Source: an uncultured Phycisphaerae bacterium | GTDB lineage: Bacteria > Planctomycetota > Phycisphaerae > Phycisphaerales > SM1A02 | Assembly (NCBI GenBank): GCA_913046275.1 | Contig: CAJWSE010000049.1 | Span: forward strand, 1-7,844 | Direction: 5' to 3' | DNA: 7,844 nt | Shown here: piece by piece, positions 1 to 5,742 of the stretch | Numbering within the stretch: the stretch's first letter is position 1 | Layout of the letters: every line of letters starts with the position of its first letter | Notes under the pieces: generated by a model | Database searches by the model: none | What the model was told of the DNA's origin: nothing | The model's input: only the letters and a program-made list of their open reading frames with translations | Made by a program: the position numbers and the translations under genes

Positions 1-321
1 AGCATTTTCAGCTGGCATTCCAAAAGCATCCCAGCCCATTGGGTGCAAAACATTGTAATTATTCATTCGTTTAAAGCGAGATAGAATGTCGCTGCCGATG
101 TAACCAACAGGATGACCAACATGTAGTCCAGCACCACTTGGATATGGAAACATATCAAGACAATAAAATTTTTCTTTATTGCCATCAAATAACGCATCAC
201 CTGGGTTGCCCATATTATAAATAGCGTCCTGCTCCCACACGGACTGCCAGCGAGTTTCAAGTTCGTTTGCGACTTGAGCACCATACCGATGAACTACTGT
301 TTCTTGAGACTTATTTGCCAT
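1..321 (-). CDS. leuS: Leucyl-tRNA synthetase, N-terminal part (runs off left edge)
   Basis: This is the first 107 codons of a class I aminoacyl-tRNA synthetase that charges tRNA-Leu with leucine in the cytoplasm. The reading frame is open to position 1, so the gene continues outside the window. Residues 57-74 carry the bacterial LeuRS signature [18 protein letters not shown], in which HVGH (67-70) is the HIGH-type ATP-binding motif. Residues 93-106 read [14 protein letters not shown], close to the usual [14 protein letters not shown]. The KMSKS motif, the editing domain and the anticodon-binding domain lie outside the window. The ATG at 319-321 gives the expected distance to the HIGH motif. 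No Shine-Dalgarno sequence is visible in the 27 nt between it and folC, so translation may depend on coupling to folC. It is probably cotranscribed downstream of folC. The family assignment is certain; the start is likely. Confidence 0.96.
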   Translation of the reverse strand, partial: MANKSQETVVHRYGAQVANELETRWQSVWEQDAIYNMGNPGDALFDGNKEKFYCLDMFPYPSGAGLHVGHPVGYIGSDILSRFKRMNNYNVLHPMGWDAFGMPAENA

Positions 322-348
322 AAGTAGGTCAGGATACCGCAGTATGGA

Positions 349-1773
349 TTACTTTTTGGCGGCAAGTTGTTGTAGATGCGATTTGGTTTCACCCACGAGG
401 TAAAAACTACCTGTAACGCATATTAAATCTTCACGGCTTGCCGCTTGCGCAGCGATTTCCAGCGCTTCTGGAAGTGAATCAGCAATCTGCGTCATTTTCC
501 CGCTTAACTCAGCAAATTGTCGTTGCAGATGTTTTGGTTCAGCTGCACGCGGGTTATTAGCAGCTTTGGTAAAAATAATTTTGTCAGCTCCGAGTGAAAT
601 TCGTTCAAGCATCCCATTGACATCTTTATCTTGACAACATCCAAACACACAAACCATAGAATCGTAAGGAATATGAGCGCCGACTGATTTGATTAGCGTT
701 TGCAGTGCCGTTGGATTGTGCGCCCCATCAACTAGAATTTTTGGCCTATGCCAAACCATCTCCATGCGACCACTAATTTTAGTTTTTGCAAGACTATCAT
801 ACATTGCAATATCTTCAAATTTATAACCCATTTTTTTGAGTTGATCAATTGCCGCAATCGCAAGCGCGCAGTTTGTTGCTTGATGTTCGCCATCAAGTGG
901 AACGGGTATATGCATGTATTGTGAATCCTCAGTAATGACGCAAATTCTCGTATGCTGTTTACCATCAGCACCGCCACCAAACCGAGCACTAAATTCAATA
1001 TCTTGTGCAATGACGCGGACTGCTGTTCCTGTTTTTTGCGCACAGTCTTTTAAAACAGCTGTTACTTCATCACTTTGATGCGCACTAATTGCAGGTATAG
1101 AGGTTTTAAAAATGCCAGCTTTTTCTGTTGCGATTTCTTCGGTCGTTTTACCTAAAATGTTCGTGTGGTCTAAGTCAATTTTAGTAATTAGAGACATAAG
1201 TGGCGTAATCACATTCGTTGAATCAAGCCGTCCACCAAGTCCAGTTTCAATGACAGCGAGATCCACGGCTTCGTCGGCAAAGTGCTGAAATGCAACTGCA
1301 GTTATTAACTCAAAAAATGTTGGATCCAGCTTGTTTTTATTTGCGACATCAACAATTTTTTTGAGTAAATCAGTGAATGCTTCTTCTCGAATCATTTCAC
1401 CATTGACAGCAACGCGCTCGCGCAAATCAGTCAGGTGGGGCGATGTAAATGCACCAACGGTGTACCCGTTTCCTTGTAGCATTGTTGAAATCATCGCTAC
1501 TGTAGAACCCTTTCCAACAGTGCCAGCAACATGAATCATTGCGACCTTTTCTTGTGGATTACCAAGCAATTTAAGCAAATTTCGCATTCGATCAAGCTTG
1601 AAGTTGTCCGTGTTGTATTGAACAACTCTCATTCGCTCATAGTCTGTTTGGCTGCATATGTAGTTTACTGCAGAAGAAAAGGATCCAATCTTGGGCGTTT
1701 TAACCTTTGAATTGCTCTTTTTTATTGTTCTTTTTACAGTTTTCTTTTTTGATGTAGTCTTTGAAGTAGCCAT
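349..1773 (-). CDS. folC: Folylpolyglutamate synthase / dihydrofolate synthase
   Basis: This 474-aa Mur-ligase-family enzyme adds glutamate to folates using ATP; many bacterial members also make dihydrofolate from dihydropteroate. Visible landmarks are the P-loop GTVGKGST (84-91; the usual form is GTNGKGS), TSPHL (110-114), ETGLGGRLDSTN (176-187), LDHTNILG (201-208) with EKAGIFK (217-223), the C-terminal-domain motif DGAHNP (349-354), and GSFYLVGE (455-462). Residues 1-30 form a lysine/threonine/serine-rich basic tail before the fold begins near residue 32. No ATG, GTG or TTG codon occurs in frame between codon 1 and the start of the conserved region, so the tail appears to be genuinely translated. 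No Shine-Dalgarno site precedes the ATG; a strong promoter lies so close that the mRNA may be nearly leaderless. leuS follows 27 nt downstream. Whether the enzyme also has dihydrofolate synthase activity cannot be read from the sequence. Confidence 0.95.
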   Translation of the reverse strand: MATSKTTSKKKTVKRTIKKSNSKVKTPKIGSFSSAVNYICSQTDYERMRVVQYNTDNFKLDRMRNLLKLLGNPQEKVAMIHVAGTVGKGSTVAMISTMLQGNGYTVGAFTSPHLTDLRERVAVNGEMIREEAFTDLLKKIVDVANKNKLDPTFFELITAVAFQHFADEAVDLAVIETGLGGRLDSTNVITPLMSLITKIDLDHTNILGKTTEEIATEKAGIFKTSIPAISAHQSDEVTAVLKDCAQKTGTAVRVIAQDIEFSARFGGGADGKQHTRICVITEDSQYMHIPVPLDGEHQATNCALAIAAIDQLKKMGYKFEDIAMYDSLAKTKISGRMEMVWHRPKILVDGAHNPTALQTLIKSVGAHIPYDSMVCVFGCCQDKDVNGMLERISLGADKIIFTKAANNPRAAEPKHLQRQFAELSGKMTQIADSLPEALEIAAQAASREDLICVTGSFYLVGETKSHLQQLAAKK

Positions 1774-1782
1774 AGCCGTGCT

Positions 1783-1810
1783 ATTCTACCATTTTCCTAA
1801 TTAATTGCAA
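1783..1810 (-). promoter_or_regulatory. Sigma-70-type promoter of folC with extended -10
   Basis: Read on the minus strand, TTGCAA (1810-1805) serves as a -35 box, followed by a 16-nt spacer and TAGAAT (1788-1783) as a -10 box matching 5 of 6 consensus bases. A TG one base upstream of the -10 gives the extended form TGGTAGAAT. Only 9 nt separate the -10 from the folC ATG, so initiation at the usual distance would leave a 5' leader of about 2-3 nt. A small inverted repeat, ATTGC/GCAAT (1804-1808 and 1815-1819), overlaps the -35 box and could be an operator, though it is short. The call rests on sequence match alone. Confidence 0.6.
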
Positions 1811-1960
1811 ACAGGCAATCGTAAATCTTTGTTTTAAAATGACTTATGGTTCAAAATAAGGTTTTTATAAAAATGCGACAAATCAGGCTTCCGTTTAAAT
1901 TATTGCGACTTTTGAAGTTTTATATGAATCTAGTTGAGATGATGGAATTTGCTTTGCGGC

Positions 1961-1967
1961 GAGGGAG
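1961..1967 (+). promoter_or_regulatory. Ribosome binding site fixing the TTG start of hpt
   Basis: GAGGGAG lies 6 nt upstream of the TTG at 1974-1976. The upstream ATG codons at 1924, 1939 and 1942 are all out of frame with hpt, so this site is the main argument for a TTG start. Confidence 0.75.
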
Positions 1968-1973
1968 AACAAT

Positions 1974-2510
1974 TTGAAACGAGATATAGAACGCATTTTA
2001 ATCGCTCGGGGGTCAATTGCTGACAGAGTTCGTGCATTGGGCGAATCAATTACAAGTCGCCTGGAGGATGTTGAAGAAGACCAAGAGATTGTTCTCGTTG
2101 CCGTCATGACGGGTTCAATTATTTTTGTCGCTGATTTAGTACGTCATCTTCCAATGAAGCTGAGAATTCAACTGATGACCGCTAGTAGCTATGTAGGTAA
2201 GTCTACAAAAAGTAATGGTGATCCGATGCTCGGAAAACTTCCCGATGTGAAGGGGAAATATGTTCTGCTGGTTGATGATATTTTAGATTCAGGAAAGACA
2301 TTAACTCGTATCAGAAATGAACTTCAAACACTCGAACCTATGTTAATTGAATCTTGCGTTCTGCTTCGGAAAAAAATTGATTCCGCAAAGTGTGTTCCAT
2401 GTGAATATGTTGGTTTTGAAATAGAAGATGAATTTGTAGTTGGCTATGGACTAGACTACGATGGCTTTTATAGGAATTTTCCAGACATCGGTGTAATTTG
2501 TCCAGAATAA
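1974..2510 (+). CDS. hpt: Hypoxanthine-guanine phosphoribosyltransferase
   Basis: This 178-aa cytoplasmic purine-salvage enzyme joins hypoxanthine or guanine to PRPP, giving IMP or GMP plus pyrophosphate. The length is normal for bacterial Hpt. The PRPP-binding signature VLLVDDILDSGKT spans 97-109 with the acidic pair D101-D102. MTGSIIF (45-51) sits where the family has its L-x-G-[GS] loop. The C-terminal block from YVGFEIEDEFVVGYGLDY (145-162) to YRNFPDIGVI (166-175) is highly typical; its aromatic and acidic residues (F148, D152) match the purine-contacting positions of the family. The start is TTG, chosen because a strong Shine-Dalgarno site precedes it and no in-frame ATG lies upstream. 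A TATAAA at 1866-1871 could be a -10 box, but I see no good -35 partner. It is transcribed divergently from folC, and the zinc-ribbon gene follows after 34 nt. Preference for hypoxanthine versus guanine cannot be decided here. Confidence 0.93.
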   Translation: MKRDIERILIARGSIADRVRALGESITSRLEDVEEDQEIVLVAVMTGSIIFVADLVRHLPMKLRIQLMTASSYVGKSTKSNGDPMLGKLPDVKGKYVLLVDDILDSGKTLTRIRNELQTLEPMLIESCVLLRKKIDSAKCVPCEYVGFEIEDEFVVGYGLDYDGFYRNFPDIGVICPE

Positions 2511-2544
2511 TCAGATTCTTTATTGTTTACTATTTTTTGTAATA

Positions 2545-3456
2545 ATGTTAATAACCATGAGCGAAAAAACACATAGCGTTTCTCCTATTGTAGATGATTT
2601 AAGCCAATTCAAAGTCGCTTTATCATTGCCTTGCATGCGTTGTTGTTACGAGTTAAAGAATCTTAGCGCTAGTGGGGATTGCCCAGAATGTGGCGAGCCT
2701 ATTCGTCTAACGATTATTGAGACGGTTGACCCGGCTTCTCGACGGCTCCCAGTTATTGAACAGCCAAAGGCAATTGGCAACGCGTTGCTCGGTATAGTTC
2801 TTGCTTTTTTTCTCTCTGCAATACTGGCATTGCTTGCACTTTTTGCGCAAGCGCCATCTAATTTCCCAGTCGCACCATTTGCTCATGTATTGCCCATGTC
2901 TGGATTGATTTGGGGTGCAATTGGTCTTGGACTCTTGTCAGTATGGTGCCTTAATCCGATGTTCGGAATGTGCCAAAGGGGAGAACTAGTGGGCTGCCTA
3001 ACAGGAATCAAGTTCACTATGTCAGGCTTGCTCTTTTGGTCTTTTAGTTTATTGCTTGCAATCCTTTTTGCCTTGAATGGAAAGAGTACTTATTCCGAAT
3101 TTTCGATTCTCTTTGATACATTCCTCCCGGCATTGTCAGCAGGCTGTGTTTTTGTAGGATTTAAAAAACTTATCCCACGTCTGGGTCAACGCAGTAGAGC
3201 TTTTCGTCAAGCACGGGGTAGTCGGCAAAGAATGAATGATTTAATTGCTGGGTTAGTCTTTGTATTGATTGGACGGACTATGATTGCTGTAGGCGGCCCT
3301 GATTCAAACATGGAGGTCCTGGGGCTTACACTATTCCTTATGAGTAATGGGTTAATCGTTCTAGGCTTGCTCTATTTGCTTAGGAATACCCTTTGGATTC
3401 GAAGCGCCCTGATCGAGCCACCGCCCGCACTTACATCTTTATTAAAGCCCATATAG
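2545..3456 (+). CDS. Zinc-ribbon multi-pass membrane protein of unknown function
   Basis: I do not recognise a function. The 303-aa protein starts with a soluble stretch containing a four-cysteine zinc ribbon: C30-x2-C33, then 12 residues, then C46-x2-C49, in the context LPCMRCCYELKNL and GDCPECGEPI. This arrangement resembles the short N-terminal ribbons common on planctomycete membrane proteins. Six hydrophobic segments follow at roughly 76-102, 112-136, 152-177, 186-206, 231-251 and 257-279, separated by short loops; the loop at about 207-230 is strongly basic (RLGQRSRAFRQARGSRQR) and probably cytoplasmic. There is no signal peptide and no catalytic motif that I can see. Two in-frame ATGs (2545 and 2557) are possible starts; neither has a Shine-Dalgarno site, and the second gives MSEKTHS. 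It may be cotranscribed with hpt, 34 nt upstream. The 218-bp gap after it separates it from the chaperone genes. Confidence 0.85.
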   Translation: MLITMSEKTHSVSPIVDDLSQFKVALSLPCMRCCYELKNLSASGDCPECGEPIRLTIIETVDPASRRLPVIEQPKAIGNALLGIVLAFFLSAILALLALFAQAPSNFPVAPFAHVLPMSGLIWGAIGLGLLSVWCLNPMFGMCQRGELVGCLTGIKFTMSGLLFWSFSLLLAILFALNGKSTYSEFSILFDTFLPALSAGCVFVGFKKLIPRLGQRSRAFRQARGSRQRMNDLIAGLVFVLIGRTMIAVGGPDSNMEVLGLTLFLMSNGLIVLGLLYLLRNTLWIRSALIEPPPALTSLLKPI

Positions 3457-3473
3457 CCACGACGCCCCTACGT

Positions 3474-3488
3474 CTGCCACGATGGCAG
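3474..3488 (+). other. Small hairpin after the zinc-ribbon gene, possible weak terminator
   Basis: CTGCCA-CGA-TGGCAG is a perfect 6-bp stem with a 3-nt loop, extendable by two G-T wobbles. It begins 18 nt after the upstream stop codon, where a terminator would be expected. No T-run follows (the next bases are GTATTCCCC), so it is not a typical intrinsic terminator. The heptamer GCCACGA occurs at 3456-3462 and again at 3476-3482. Confidence 0.35.
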
Positions 3489-3578
3489 GTATTCCCCGAA
3501 TAATTGAGCTATTAGGCGGTAAGTTTGTTTAAAAACGCTAGAACTACTTTCTTCCACTCTACTTTTTTGGCATCAAGT

Positions 3579-3605
3579 TTGTACTTATTGTTTTACGCAT
3601 ATAAC
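3579..3605 (+). promoter_or_regulatory. Candidate promoter of the groEL-groES-groEL-dnaJ cluster
   Basis: TATAAC (3600-3605) matches the -10 consensus at 5 of 6 positions. The best -35 candidate is TTGTAC (3579-3584), with a short 15-nt spacer. An alternative pair is TTGTTT (3588-3593) with TGTTAT (3610-3615), 16-nt spacer but weaker boxes. Either would give a 5' leader of roughly 55-65 nt before the groEL ATG. Both choices overlap the inverted repeat at 3595-3622. I see no sigma-32-type CTTGAA/CCCCAT promoter here. Confidence 0.4.
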
Positions 3606-3622
3606 AGGGTGTTATTTTGCGT
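3595..3622 (+). promoter_or_regulatory. Inverted repeat overlapping the groEL promoter, candidate operator
   Basis: The arms are ACGCA-T-ATAACA (3595-3606) and TGTTAT-TT-TGCGT (3610-3622) around a GGG centre. All 11 pairs form apart from the unpaired T3600 and TT 3616-3617. It covers the candidate -10 box TATAAC, so a repressor bound here would block transcription. It does not match CIRCE (TTAGCACTC-N9-GAGTGCTAA), the HrcA site found before many gro operons. As RNA it could also form a hairpin. The regulator is unknown. Confidence 0.5.
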
Positions 3623-3674
3623 TAGAAAAGAAGAGGCCTTGCAATACAGAATGGCCATTTAGGAGAAGAATTTT

Positions 3675-5384
3675 ATGGCAGTAAAAGAACTTGCTTTTGA
3701 TGTAGATGCTCGCAAAAAGATGCTTCAGGGTGTCGAGAAGCTTGCTTCAGCAGTGAAGTCAACACTCGGGCCTCGTGGCAGAAACGCTATTATCGATAAA
3801 TCTTGGGGGGGGCCAACTGTGACAAAAGATGGTGTTACAGTTGCGGAAGAGATTGAACTGCGGGATAAAATCGAAAACCAGGGCGCTCAGCTTGTCAAAG
3901 AAGTGGCATCAAAAACATCTGATGATGCTGGTGATGGCACAACCACAGCGACAGTTTTAGCTGAAGCGATTTTTAAAAGTGGTTTAAGGCATCTTGCCTC
4001 CGGTTGCGACGCAAATGCGATGGTTCGTGGTATTCAGCAAGCGGTTTTAGGTATTACTAAATCAATTGATGCAATGTCACAATCTGTGGAAGATAATATT
4101 GAGGCGGTTGCAACAATTTCAGCAAACAACGATCCAAGCGTTGGCAAAATTATGGCCGATGCCTTTGCTAAAGTGGGTAAAGATGGGGTGATTACTGTTG
4201 AAGAAGGTAAGAGCCTTGAAACTTTTGTTGACGTTGTAGAGGGTATGCAGTTTGACCGCGGCTTCTTGAGCCCAAACTTTGTAACGGATGTTGACAATAT
4301 GACGGTTTCGCTTGATAAGCCTCTTGTCTTTATCTATGAAGATAAGCTGGAATCTGCAAAGCAGCTTATTCCATTACTGGAGAAAGTAATGGAATCAAAA
4401 CGCTCTTTGCTTATAATTGCTGAAGATATTACTGGAGAAGCGCTGTCTACACTTGTAATTAATAAACTGCGAGGCGTGCTTCAAGTTGCCGCAGTAAAAG
4501 CGCCGGGGTATGGCGACAGGCGTAAAGCGATGCTTGAAGATCTTGCTGTGCTAACAGGTGGCGAAGCAATAATGAAAGATTTAGGTGTAGATATTGAAAA
4601 AATTAGTCTTACACAACTTGGCCAGGCAAAGAAAATAGAAGTAACAAACAAAGAAACTATTATTACGGAGGGTGCAGGTACTTCAGGCTCAATTCAATCT
4701 AGGATTGCGCGGATTCGATCTGAGATTGCAAATAGCTCTTCAGATTATGATCGAGAAAAATTGCAAGAACGATTAGCAAAACTGGCAGGTGGTATTGCGC
4801 AAATAAATGTTGGCGCTGCTTCTGAGGCAGAACTTAAGGAGCGAAAAGCTCGAGTCGAAGATGCATTGCACGCGACACGCGCTGCGATTGAAGAAGGTGT
4901 TGTTCCAGGTGGCGGTGTTAGCTTTATCCGGGGCCAGGCTTCTTTAAAGAAGGTAAGATCTGCTGCCAAGGGCGACGAGAAAATTGGCATTGATGTTATT
5001 CATGATGCTTTATCTCTTCCACTTAGAACCATTGCAGATAATGCTGGAGCTAAAGGTTCTGTAGTAGTAGCCAAAGTTGCCGAGATGGAAGGTAGCAGTG
5101 GTTTTAATGCACTTACTCTTGAGTATGGGGATTTGCTTGAAGATGGAGTTCTTACTCCGGCCAAAGTAGATCGTTGTGCTTTGCAAAATGCAGCCTCTGT
5201 TGCTTGCATGTTATTGTCAACGGACTGCATTATCACAAATGCGCCCGTAGAAGAGACAAGCTCAGGTGATGCAGCCGCTGGCATGGACCCTATGGGCGGA
5301 ATGGGCGGCATGGGCGGCATGGGTGGCATGCCAGGAATGGGCGGCATGCCAGGAATGGGCGGCATGCCAGGAATGGGTTTTTAA
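3675..5384 (+). CDS. groEL: Chaperonin GroEL, copy 1 (GGM-tailed)
   Basis: This 569-aa Hsp60 subunit would form heptameric rings that bind unfolded proteins and fold them in an ATP- and GroES-dependent chamber in the cytoplasm. The ATP site is intact: TLGPRGRN (30-37), KDGVTV (51-56, D52), GDGTTTAT (86-93, D87), and D396 in VEDAL (394-398), equivalent to E. coli D398. The ISANND hinge segment (148-153) is canonical. The apical domain reads GFLSPNF (196-202), so the residue matching E. coli Tyr203, a substrate/GroES contact, is N201. R451 and K460 occupy the positions of the E. coli inter-ring pair R452-E461. The C-terminus has a long Gly-Met-Pro tail (from about 536) that would sit in the ring cavity. 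AGGAG (3661-3665) lies 9 nt before the ATG. A run of eight G (3805-3812) encodes W44-G46. groES follows after 47 nt, suggesting cotranscription. Confidence 0.97.
   Translation: MAVKELAFDVDARKKMLQGVEKLASAVKSTLGPRGRNAIIDKSWGGPTVTKDGVTVAEEIELRDKIENQGAQLVKEVASKTSDDAGDGTTTATVLAEAIFKSGLRHLASGCDANAMVRGIQQAVLGITKSIDAMSQSVEDNIEAVATISANNDPSVGKIMADAFAKVGKDGVITVEEGKSLETFVDVVEGMQFDRGFLSPNFVTDVDNMTVSLDKPLVFIYEDKLESAKQLIPLLEKVMESKRSLLIIAEDITGEALSTLVINKLRGVLQVAAVKAPGYGDRRKAMLEDLAVLTGGEAIMKDLGVDIEKISLTQLGQAKKIEVTNKETIITEGAGTSGSIQSRIARIRSEIANSSSDYDREKLQERLAKLAGGIAQINVGAASEAELKERKARVEDALHATRAAIEEGVVPGGGVSFIRGQASLKKVRSAAKGDEKIGIDVIHDALSLPLRTIADNAGAKGSVVVAKVAEMEGSSGFNALTLEYGDLLEDGVLTPAKVDRCALQNAASVACMLLSTDCIITNAPVEETSSGDAAAGMDPMGGMGGMGGMGGMPGMGGMPGMGGMPGMGF
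5298..5378 (+). repeat. Tandem repeats encoding the GroEL copy 1 Gly-Met tail
   Basis: Three 9-bp units (GGAATGGGC, GGCATGGGC, GGCATGGGT; 5298-5324) are followed by three 18-bp units GGCATGCCAGGAATGGGC at 5325-5342, 5343-5360 and 5361-5378. The first two 18-bp units are identical and the third differs only in its last base. They encode the MGG and MPGMGG repeats. Units are multiples of 3, so gain or loss would change tail length without a frameshift. Each 18-bp unit contains the palindrome GGCATGCC. Confidence 0.9.
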
Positions 5385-5389
5385 AAACC
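5376..5389. repeat. Perfect 14-bp palindrome over the groEL copy 1 stop codon
   Basis: GGTTTTTAAAAACC reads the same on both strands and contains the TAA stop (5382-5384). As RNA it could fold into a 5-bp stem with a UUAA loop. It could modestly affect mRNA processing between groEL and groES, or be chance. Confidence 0.5.
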
Positions 5390-5431
5390 GCACCTTTGAA
5401 GAAATAAATAGACAGAATTGGAGAACAAAAA

Positions 5432-5722
5432 ATGGCAGTAAAACCACTCGAAGACAGAATTCTTATTAAACCACTTGAGCAAGAGACGCAGACAGCATCG
5501 GGTATCTATCTACCTGAATCAGCAAAAGAAAAACCAATGCAAGGTGAAGTTGTCGCTACGGGTCCTGGAAAGTTACTAGAGAACGGCGAGCGTGTTCAAC
5601 TTTCAGTAAAAAAAGGCGATTTGGTTGTGTTTGGAAAATACTCAGGTACAGAAATTGAAATTAAGGGCGACGCACATCTCATTGTTCGAGAAAGCGAACT
5701 CCTTGGAATGATCGATAGTTAA
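5432..5722 (+). CDS. groES: Co-chaperonin GroES
   Basis: This 96-aa Hsp10 subunit would form the heptameric lid that caps GroEL rings in the ATP state. The length is normal. PLEDRILI (5-12) is the typical N-terminal strand. The mobile loop lies at about 16-32 and carries the hydrophobic triad I25-Y26-L27 where E. coli has I-V-L; this triad docks onto the GroEL apical domains. GEVVATGPG (38-46) and the C-terminal [12 protein letters not shown] (83-94) are also family-typical. GGAG (5420-5423) lies 8 nt before the ATG. It sits between two groEL genes, 47 nt after copy 1 and 20 nt before copy 2, and is the only groES in the window, so it plausibly serves both chaperonins. Copies elsewhere in the genome cannot be excluded. 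Confidence 0.97.
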   Translation: MAVKPLEDRILIKPLEQETQTASGIYLPESAKEKPMQGEVVATGPGKLLENGERVQLSVKKGDLVVFGKYSGTEIEIKGDAHLIVRESELLGMIDS

Positions 5723-5742
5723 TCCTAGGAAGGCAAAGCAAA

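Noticed and set aside
63..284. Minus-strand 73-codon open frame
   Set aside because: It overlaps leuS on the same strand in another frame; the leuS frame carries the HIGH motif and family signatures.
334..345. Small inverted repeat ATAC-CGCA-GTAT between folC and leuS
   Set aside because: A 4-bp stem with no T-run is too weak to call a terminator or an attenuator.
1895..2107. Minus-strand open frame of 70 codons upstream of and over hpt
   Set aside because: It overlaps the start of hpt, is Ser/Thr-rich with no family pattern, and lacks a convincing start signal.
2511..2544. Terminator after hpt
   Set aside because: The gap is T-rich but has no stable stem, so hpt probably reads through into the zinc-ribbon gene.
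3457..3674. CIRCE element or sigma-32 promoter before groEL
   Set aside because: I looked for TTAGCACTC-N9-GAGTGCTAA and for CTTGAA with CCCCAT; neither is present. ATTCCCCGAATA at 3491-3502 has no matching -35 box.
3612..3674. RNA thermometer in the groEL leader
   Set aside because: No leader stretch is complementary to the AGGAG site at 3661-3665, and there is no four-U or ROSE-like element pairing with it.
5000..5447. Antisense open frames over the groEL copy 1 tail, encoding Pro/Met-rich and His/Ala/Trp-rich peptides
   Set aside because: They are by-products of the 9- and 18-bp repeats that encode the Gly-Met tail and have no family resemblance.
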